A stretch of DNA of 64,000 bases from Dasypus novemcinctus. Lineage: Eukaryota > Chordata > Mammalia > Cingulata > Dasypodidae. Below the pieces are notes generated by a model. The model had not been told where the DNA came from, did not search any database, and worked only from the letters and a program-made list of their open reading frames with translations. The position numbers were made by a program, and so were the translations under genes. Shown here piece after piece: positions 55,240 to 64,000 of the stretch (position 1 is its first letter; each line of letters opens with the position of its first letter). Location: positions 52,469,954-52,533,953 of the forward strand of contig NC_080695.1 of NCBI RefSeq assembly GCF_030445035.2, read 5' to 3'.

Positions 55240-58200
55240 TTTTTATATAAAGAATTGAAATATGGGGAACTTGGAATAAGCTTTTGAGCTATGAATCTGA
55301 GAAATCATTGACAAGTTGCCCTGAAAGGATACATTCAAATTCTGTTACCATACCATAATTTGAAGGAAATTTCTGGTTTTTTGCTTACCTGTGAGATTCT
55401 TTCATGGGATGTCTCCCCTCCCCCACCCAGCCCCACCTGACCTCCAACTCTCCCCATTCCTACATTCTACTCCTGTTTAGGTACCAATATTTCACTCCTT
55501 TACTTGCAACCCTGAGAATCTGCTGGAAGCAGTGTACTCTCTGTGTCCTGGACTGTTTCTCATCCTGGGTGCTGCTGCCCTCTCTAATTAAAACAATAAA
55601 ATTTAACAAGGCCAGCACCTACTTAAAGCGTGGGAACACTTGTCCCCTGATTCACCTTCCCCTCCATCATTTCTAGGACCATTCTTCTAAGTCTCCATTC
55701 CTTCCTGGTTGTTAAGTTCTAGAATCTTGGGGGAATTTAGCATGTAGTTCACATATGAACCCCCTGGAACAATTTCCTGAGTGGTGGTTGTAATCACTGA
55801 ACAGCAGGGGCAGGAGGGGCCTAAAGCTGGACAGCTAGTAAGTGTTTTGGTGGGCAGTGCTAGGAGATGGGAGTGTATGTTGGACCAGATGTTATGGGAT
55901 AGGACTTACAAGTGGTTTGTCCAGGTCAAAACAGAAAGGGGCCCAGCTGTTCCCCTCAAAACCCAGCCTTTAGTCTTTCCTAGGATCTCCCTCATTTGGG
56001 TTGAAACTGGGACCTTATGAGGGGTGTTGAATGTCCTCCAAACTGATTCTTAGTAACTTCTGTTGTGAAGTCATTTTACCCAACACCATCTTTTGGGGTA
56101 CCCAGGGTACTGAGTGGTGGTGGTCCCCAAACCTTCCTCCTCAAGTCCACTACCACCTACTTAGCTGGACCTTGTCATCCCTTCAGTCATCACTAGGCCA
56201 GTTCTACATGGGGTTTCTCAGGAGGAAGACCAGGCCACCAACCAGTCCATCCCTGGCTGGATGATTTCTCCTTGAACCCCAAGGCTATTTATGAGAACTT
56301 CTGCCATACAGTGTTCAGAGTCTCTAACCTGGAGGCACATTCCCCAAAGTCCTGGTGCCCTGCTTTCTCTTGTAAGCAACTACCTAATAAGGAGACATTG
56401 GATTTTCCTGAAGCATTCAAGTAAAGAAGGTTTGGGGATTGACAATAGTAGTTGGACTATTTAGGTCACGAGGGCAAGGAGGTATGTCATAGAAGATGCA
56501 TCCTCAATCTTGCAGTTTCTAACATATTTCATTTGCTTTATTTATTTGAATTGACTCTCATCCCCTGCGAGTTCAGTAAGTTTTAAATTTTGTATCATAT
56601 TGCTAATAATAAATTTCATACAAGTTTTCTTGTTGTGAAGTGAGGATCAACCATTTGAATTGAGGTGTCTGACTACACAAACCACACTCCTCCCAGTGTA
56701 CTTCACCTTCCAATGTAGGCCTTAAGCCAAGGTGATATCGATTCCGGGGGAGAGGGAAGCATAAGAGGTGTGCGGACCAGACAGAACTTTAGAGATATTC
56801 CCACACACTGTTCCGGAGAATTTCTTTTAGAATAGGAAGGTCATGGAATATACATAGTGGTGACATGCTTGGGCTACCCCTCACTGGATGATAACCTCAG
56901 CAGGCCATTTAATATCTTCACCCTTGATTACCTTGTCTGATAGGAGAAACAATTATACTTAGTTCAGGGGATTACTGAGAAAATTACCTGTGCTAATATT
57001 ACGTGTTTACCAAAGAGCCTGACACACAGTACGCCTTATTAAATGAAAACTGTTATAATTTTCACTATTTCTATCATTCTTAAAAAGCAATGTGGGAGTG
57101 CAAAAGAACTCATGCAAGCCAGATTGCCTTTGCTAGAGAGAGTGAATATGCAAATGGTCAAGAAGTCCCAGTCCTTGCACGATTGTATTGTGAATGTGAG
57201 TGAGGCAGTCATTAGAGGTCTTGGAAATTTTGTCTTTTCACACCCAGATGACCCTTCTCCCTCAATTCTGTATGGCCCCTCAGTAATTTATGGGCCAACC
57301 TCTACAGAGCACAGGATACTGTTTCACTTACACGTTGTGCTCCCTTGGTTGTACTCTTAAAAGAATCCCACTGTCCCAGTGAATAATTGAAATTGGTCCT
57401 GCAAAGACCTAGTTTCAGTCTAATGGTTTCCCTGCATTCTTGATCACTTCTGCATTTGCATTTGGACCAGTCTTAAATACTATCAGGCAGCCTATTTCTA
57501 ATCTTGATCCAGTCCAAGATTCTCTTAATGGCCATGGGTTACATTACCCCTTAGTTCTGGTAACATACTTGAGCTCTTCACACCCTGGATCTCTGGGACT
57601 GCAGTCTCCCCACCCAATGGGGACCCAAGGAACTGGTTATTAAAGTCCTGGGATTCAGGGAAAGGAACCATGGAATGTGTATTTTAATGCACTCACCCAG
57701 GGCATTCTATGCACAATGAAATTGAGTACTCAAAAGGAACTCAAAGGGAGGCCAAAACAAAGTCCATGCACTATAATGGGCCTTACAGATATGATTCCTA
57801 AAATTGTTATTTGATACTGTGTGAAAGGTATCCTGAAGGTAAAGTTCCTGAGATAATGAAAATTGGGTGGAGGACATGATGGAATAGAAGGCAAGATAGA
57901 AGTGATGAGGGGTGGGGGTAGGTGTAGTGGAGGGCTTGGAACAGGGAAGTGCTTTTAGAATGTTGCTGAAAGAGAGATTAAGCCCAGTGCATTGATCCCT
58001 GGGCTACCTGAAGCCTAGCAGGACCCTGGAGAACAGATCGTGGTGGGCTGTTCAGTAATGGCAACACTCAAGCAACTTTGACAGGATGGCCTTCTATGAC
58101 ACTGTAGGAAAAGTAAGTCCAAGGTATCCTCTTTGCTCTATGGGGGCTGTGTGGTGGGGTGGGATGGGTGAGGAGAAAGAGGGGCTGGGGTCCAGCTGTG

Positions 58201-60170
58201 TTTGTGTTTATGAGATGTGATGTTATGAGAAGGGAGTTTGACTAGAACAGGGTCCCCTGGTTCTTCCCCTCAGGCAGCTTTTCTCTCCACCTCATGTGGC
58301 GATCTTTCCCTGATCTTTGATATGTGTGTGTATTTATGTTGAAGTATGTCTCAGAATGGGATCCTGAAGACCTAACATGGGTCAAACTCCAATCTATAGA
58401 GACTATGCCTTGAGAGCACATGCTCTATCACTCACACTTTTCTCTGACTTGAGATCTGCATAAACATTTCCCCCCCTCATGAAATTGTGAAATTGTGGTC
58501 AGAAATTCTTCAATTGGCATCTTAAAAGCTGCTTGGCTGAAAGAGATGAGTTAGGGAAAGCCAGCATCACAGATACCAGATGGTGGGTCTCTGGATCTTT
58601 TCTTTTCTTCAATATAATTCACTTGTTTAAAACAAAAACTCAAAAAATAAATTGAGTTTTCCTTTATAAGCTTTCCTTTATAAACTTAGCTTACACTTTA
58701 TTCTCAAGATACCATGGATTTATTTTTACAGGGATTAAATTTATAGCCTAGTCTTCGTGGATGTAGGCATTAATTCTTAAAGTTATAAAAAATGAATCCC
58801 TTTGAGGATCCTAGTTTCTGGATGTCAGCAGTTCTGCATGGCTCTAAGCAGAGACAGGAGTGACCTGGAGGAGTCCTGCCATTTGTCAAGCAGTCATGAT
58901 TCAGTTCAACAAGCCTCTATTAATGTTGTTGTAAGCCAAACCCTCTCCCAGATTCTAGGAAAAGTAGGGTCTGGAAAAGAAGAAAGCTATGATTCTGCCC
59001 TGGAGAAGCTTCCAAGCAAGAAATAGTTCACTCCAAAGAAGGCAGATCCTGAAGGGTATTTTCCCAGCCAGCAGCAATGAAAAATGCACTGGGTTCTCAA
59101 GAACAAGATACTCATGGAATCCCACCTGAAGCCATAGAAGAGTGGGTTGGCAAATACCATCACTGTGGAAGTGATGGTATGGCCTTCTAATGCAGACACT
59201 CATGGCCCGCATTGAAAATGGGAAAAGAAAGAAAGTGAGAAGCAGCAGGAAATGGATGAAAACTACTCAGACCCAGGTCTCCAGAGTTACATTGACAAGC
59301 TGTGTTCACCAAGGTGTACTGGGTGAGATTACAGGGTATTGCCATGTGAAGCAACCAAAGATTTTTGATTCTGCCCCAGAGTATAGGAGTTTAGTTCTGC
59401 TCTTAGTTCCCTAATATCAAGTATGTGTGTGTGAGAGAGAGAGAGAGAGAGTGTGTCCATAATCTATATGAAGTTTCTACAAAGGCATAATTTAGGGAAT
59501 TAATGCTCCTGAGACTTAAGCAATCTCCAGCTCCCCATCCCTCTTCAGAAGTCAGGGACATAGTGGATCAAAGCCCCAAACCCCTAAATCCATGGTTGGT
59601 CTTTCTGGTGTGACCACCACAAGACTACTGGTAGGGCCGGCCCTATATTCTCTTCTTGTTAGCATATGAACAACATGAGGCACTCTTACAGGAAATTCTA
59701 AAGATGGGGAGGGTACTTCTTAGGACCAGGAACATACACCAGTGAAGTTCTTTATTATACTACAGACTACCCTCTGGTCTTTGGCCAAAATTATCTTACT
59801 GCAGAACCCACTCATGCATTTCTCTACTCTCAGCTATCTCTCCACTCAATTTGCCATTTATTTTTACCCCCAAATCTTCCACTTGTGGGGAAAAAAACTT
59901 TAGCTTTGGCCACTGTTTTGTTCCAGAGTGTAGGCAGCAATACCACTCTAGCAAATGTTACCTCCTCAGTCCACTCCCATTCATATACATTTACACAGGC
60001 ACAGGACTAGTGACTTATCTCTACATGAGGCAATGCCACTGCTTTTGCTGCATTTACTGTTAAACCCATTTTTGTCAGACAGGAGGAAAGCACACACCTC
60101 ACTATCGGGCCCCTATGAATTAAATCTATCCAATTGAGACCCTCCTTTTCAGTACTCTCTTCCCATGGTG
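55240..60170. other. 4.9-kb stretch without recognised gene or repeat family
   Basis: Balanced composition and short ORFs (up to 105 codons at 57,043-57,360, plus strand) with no domain I know. 55,560-55,610 has 'attaaaacaataaaatttaac', possibly an LTR end. A (GA)n run lies at 59,432-59,452. Old ERV interior or unique sequence cannot be told apart by eye. Confidence 0.4.
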
Positions 60171-60174
60171 AATT

Positions 60175-60280
60175 TTAGTTTTTATTTTTATTCTTTGGAG
60201 GTACCAGGCATTGGACCAGGAACCTCATACATGTGAATCAAGTGCTCAACCACTGAGGTCACTCCCACTCCCTGACGTTG
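60175..60280 (-). mobile_element. tRNA-derived SINE (DAS-type), antisense
   Basis: 'ttttattctttggaggtaccaggcattggaccaggaacctc' and 'gtgctcaaccactgaggtcac' match the inverted SINE at 29,865-29,970. Confidence 0.65.
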
Positions 60281-60999
60281 ACATGTTGAGATGTTGAGTT
60301 GTTAAATGGGAGATACATCATGGAGGCATGTGAGCCAACTCTTCACGTTGCTACTCCCTCCCTTTTAGACAACCAGTGTTTCAATGATCCATTCCAATTC
60401 TCTATCAGACCACTACTCTACAAGTGCACCACTCAAATGGCAATGGGGTTAGGCAACTACTCGTGTATTTCCAGAGCTGGTCCTAGAGTAAAAGACCCTA
60501 TTTACTCATAAGTATCTCCTTGCATTCCCTTGATAGCATGTTCCTGAATAAACCTTTTCATTTTATTAAGGAACTCCTCTGGGGGTTGCAATTCCTATTA
60601 CAGTATTTCTCTAACACCCACTCCATCAAAAAAATATTATGAGTATTTCATGTGTCAAGATTATTTTATGCCATTCAGTCATAAGGACAGTCTAAATCAA
60701 AGTCTGACATCCAGCTAGTAATGGACATTCAGATGGAAGATTACTGCTCCAAATTCCCAGTGGTTGTTGCTGGGTGGTACTCACAGAATCTAACCATAGC
60801 ACCAGCCTAGGCTCAGCACACAGATATATTATACAGAGAATTGGCCTGAACCAGCAATCTAGCTACTATACTAAACTCCTTTAAATTAACGACCAGCATG
60901 GGCTCTGAACTTTTGGCTCTTTTAGGATACCCAATTATAATAACATAACCTAAAGGGTGGATTTACATGCATTGAGCTTTTTTTACTAATATATATATA

Positions 61000-62640
61000 T
61001 ATATTTTTTTACTTTAAAAACAAAATACTTGGATTAAATAAATGTTACATAAAAAATATAGGGGATTCCCATATGCCATGCTCTGTACCCCTCCCAAATT
61101 TTCTCAAATTAACAACATCCTTCATTAAAGTGGTACATTTGTTACAATTAATGAGCAGATTTTGGAGCATTGCCACTAACCATGGATTATAGTTTACATT
61201 GTAGTTTACACTGTCTTCATACAACTTCGTAAGTTTGACAAGATATATATTGGCCTGTATCTGTCATTGCAATGCCATTCAGGGCAATACTTAAGTCCTG
61301 CAAATGCCCCCATATTATACCAGTTTTTCCCACTCCCTCCCCTCAGAACCTCCAGTGGCCACTTCCTCCACATCAGTGATAAAAGTTCTTCCATTCCTAG
61401 AATCACATTAAGTCTATAGTAGAATCACAGTAAGTCTACTTTAGTCCACCATTCATTCCCCAGTCCTAAGGATTCTGGGATGGACATGCAGTCTGCCTCT
61501 AATTGAGAGTGGGCTTAGAGCCCATGAGGCAGGTGGATGGGACTATCTTGCCTGCAGTTGCAGGCTCTCTCTTTTCCTTGGGATGGTTATTGCCCATCGT
61601 CATCTCATTGTTATTTGTGCTGGGTGAGTGTTGTACTGGAGAATAGGTGGTACAACTCTGTGGCGATTCAGGGACCAGCTGGCACATGGACAGCCCAAAG
61701 ATTTAAGTCTCTTGGACATACACCTATCAATTCTAGTACTAACTATAGGTTCAAGTAGAAGGGGCAGAAGAGCAATGTGTAGGGAAACCACAACTGAATC
61801 CAGTTTTGTCAACCTGGGGAGCATAACTTCCCAAGTAGTGCCCACTGGCAGGGCACCAAGCTCCTGAGCTGTCCATCCTGGCTATAGTGTCTGGATGTCT
61901 CCAGAGCCCTCAGGAGTCCAGCTACAGGAGGCAATATTTACTCTGACAGTTAATGAGATCCTGCTGAAATGTGCCTAAGTGTAACTTTTGAAATGACCTC
62001 CTGACTCACTTTGAAGTCTCTTAGCTGTTTAAACTAATTTTTCTTTACCCTTTATTCCTTTTGGTCAAGGCTTTCTTTTCCACTTGCATTGCTAGTTGAT
62101 GTTTGGTAGTAATCCCTCTGTGCCAGGGAAGCTCATCCCTGTGAGTCATGTGAGTTATGTCCCATGCTGGGGCATGCTGAGTTTGGCTTAGAGAAAGGCC
62201 ACATTTGAGCAATAAGGAGGCTCTTAGGAGGTAACACTTAGGCACCCTGTAATACTAGGCTAAGTTTCAATGTCAAAAGTAAAGGCTCATAAGCACAGTC
62301 ATCAATCTAAAGGGCCTGTCAGTGGTCCATCCTACTTCACTAGCCACTGCCCTTGTACTTGGGGGATTCTTGCTGTCCCACTAGAGAAGATGGCAGACCT
62401 CCCTAGGATGGGAATTCAATATTCTTTTGGTTATTGTGTGAATCTCTACCCACTGTGACAATGCCCCATGAACACTTGAAGACATTGATATGCCTTATAG
62501 TTATGCCCCAGGTGAACCTCCTCCCATGAATCCCCCATCACTGGTACCCTACACCAATGATCCCCAGCTGCCACAGTTGTAACCCTTCTGTTATCCAAAA
62601 CTTTAAAAAATGAAGCCAATAAAATAACCAATTACAATTA
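61000..62640 (-). mobile_element. Long ORF-less retroelement (L1 3'-end family), antisense
   Basis: Starts near the T-rich 'tatttttttactttaaaaac' (inverted tail). 61,060-61,440 is the inverse of the family body at 9,249-9,784 and 12,880-13,375 ('cccccatattataccag', 'ggtacatttgttacaatt'). It extends about 1.1-1.2 kb further upstream in its own direction than the other two copies. No ORF2-like reading was seen in it. Confidence 0.6.
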
Positions 62641-63149
62641 ATAAGGAAAAAAAATGATAGTTGTAAAAATAACAAAAAAATAACAAAAAATTGGAATAAG
62701 AATATTTTAAAAATATAAAATTCAATAAATTTTTTGACAATATGTCTTTCATCACTGTAAGATCTGTTGTCCTGTATGTACAGTGACATTTCCTTCCATT
62801 TATCCCCTCAGTGTCTTACGTTTTTCATTTTGTCTTCTAAGAAGCATTAGAGGAGTTCTGGAAAAATGGCATCATTGTAGGGAGACACCGCCCTGTTCTT
62901 TCACAAAAAAATGGGTGAGAAGGGGCAAAATCCTACCTGAATGAGCTGTTTTGGGAACCCATGGAGCTTCAGAACATTGATCTGGAGGAAACTGAAGAAG
63001 GAGATAAAGAGCCCAGGGGAAAACCATGAGTTCCTTGCCCCTGTGGCTGGAAACAATGGGCAGCTAAGCCCCACCCTCAAGGCAAATAGCCTCACTGGAT
63101 CCTCTGATTCTCAGAAGTCAACTGAGTGGGAGGAAGAGAATTCTGGCAA

Positions 63150-63430
63150 AGGGTGGATTCAGAGGTTCCACATTTACTTGATTAAATAATGACTAAGACT
63201 TTGACTAGGCCACATCAGTAGGACATTGAGTCCCCACTCCTTGGTGGTGGGGGGAATCACAGATTAAACTACACAGCAGAGCAGAGGAGTTAGCTGGAAT
63301 TTTGAAACAGGAGTTTTACTACTGGAGCCTGGTAAGTAAGCACACAGAGAAGCAGAGAGAAACCTAGATTAGACATAGAGAAGGCCCTGGTAAGAGAGAT
63401 GAGCTATTTGCCTGAAAGTCTACAGCTGGC
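63150..63430 (+). mobile_element. LTR fragment, MaLR/ERVL-like
   Basis: 'acttgattaaataatgactaagactttgactaggccacatcag', 'ccttggtggtggggggaatcac' and 'aagcacacagagaagc' match the first half of the LTR at 11,425-12,070. Confidence 0.7.
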
Positions 63431-64000
63431 CTTGTGGAGAAATTTATTTGGAAAGGCAAGATACCCCAAATAGCCAAAGACATATTTAAAAAAATGAAAT
63501 TGGAGGAATCACATTATCTGACTATAAAATATACTACAAAGCTATAGAGCTACAGTGGTCAAAATGGCAGGGTATTGGCACAGGATAGATATACTGGCCA
63601 ATGGAACAAACTGAGTGTTCTGATATACATCTCCACATATTAAGCCAATTGATATTCAACAAGGCCAAGACCATTCAACAGGGAGAGAAAGGCCTCTTCA
63701 ATAAACAATGCTTGGAGAACTGGATATATTCACAGTCAAAAGAATGAGAGATGAGCATTATCTCACAACTTTTACAAAAATTAACTCAAGGTGGATCAAA
63801 GATCTAAATATAACAGCCAAAACCATAAAAATCTTGAAAGATAATGGAGGGGAATTTACAGATTTTTGTATTAGAAAATAGTTTCATGAATTTACACACA
63901 AAGCACAAGCAATGAAAGGAAAAAATAAATGGCACTTCCTCACAATGAAAAACTTTTATACCTCAAAGAAGTTTGTCAAGAAAGTGAAAAGGCAACCTAC
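63430..64000 (+). pseudogene. L1 ORF2 C-terminal part, sense, cut by window edge
   Basis: 'ttatttggaaaggcaagatacccc...gccaaagac' then 'tactacaaagctatagagctac', 'ggcacaggatagatatactggcc', 'agccaattgatattcaacaagg' and 'aaacaatgcttggagaactgg' follow the standard ORF2 C-terminal order. Frameshifts and a stop ('gaaaatag') are present. It joins the LTR fragment at about 63,430. Confidence 0.85.

Noticed and set aside
59851..60137. Possible retroviral envelope remnant
   Set aside because: One frame has some NTT/NVT sites, but no cleavage site, fusion peptide or membrane segment, and no pol remnant lies upstream.

Overview
The window is mammalian nuclear DNA, almost certainly from an armadillo. The clearest marker is a full tRNA-derived SINE at 33,869-34,298 that begins GGGAAGCGGACTTGGCCCAG and is flanked by an 11-bp target-site duplication. 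This is the DAS SINE type known from armadillos. L1 fragments, ERV-L and MaLR-like LTRs and a gammaretrovirus-like provirus make up most of the rest. There are no bacterial genes, operons, CRISPR arrays or rRNA genes.

The one cellular gene I can support lies on the minus strand and has many exons, from a signal-peptide exon at 43,542-43,607 down to a proline-rich exon at 9,843-9,990. I found 20 GT-AG bounded exons by matching them, exon by exon, to remembered features of TANGO1 (MIA3), the ER-exit-site receptor for bulky cargo. In order they encode a signal peptide, the C-terminal half of an SH3-like (MIA) domain, a membrane segment, a long coiled coil and a Pro-rich tail. The exon phases fit through the whole chain, giving about 565 codons without a stop. 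The protein is too diverged to be MIA3 itself and lacks MIA3's giant luminal exon, so I read it as an intron-containing MIA3 paralogue. Four things are odd: the first half of the SH3 domain was not found, one coiled-coil exon is absent, one Pro-rich exon is degenerate, and no terminal exon follows the last donor in this window. The two exon losses inside the chain (the coiled-coil exon and the degenerate exon) leave the frame intact, so the gene may still be expressed or may have died recently.

Layout: 1-7,000 holds nested antisense L1s, including the 5' end of an L1 whose 5'UTR carries about ten 108-bp monomers and a duplicated 400-bp block. 7,000-9,240 has no gene. 9,249-43,607 is the MIA3-like gene, with introns filled by L1 3' ends, SINEs, solo LTRs, a broken gammaretrovirus-like pol and small tandem duplications. 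43,610-44,100 is GC-rich and probably its promoter. 44,100-48,400 is intergenic with three MaLR-like LTRs. 48,420-52,839 is a decayed antisense ERV-L provirus with its 5' LTR. 52,850-54,960 is L1 with an inserted LTR of the same family. 55,240-60,170 holds nothing I recognise. 60,175-64,000 holds a SINE, a long ORF-less retroelement, an LTR and the start of an L1 ORF2 tail.

Comparisons with named families rest on recall and reading; no alignment or database search was run.
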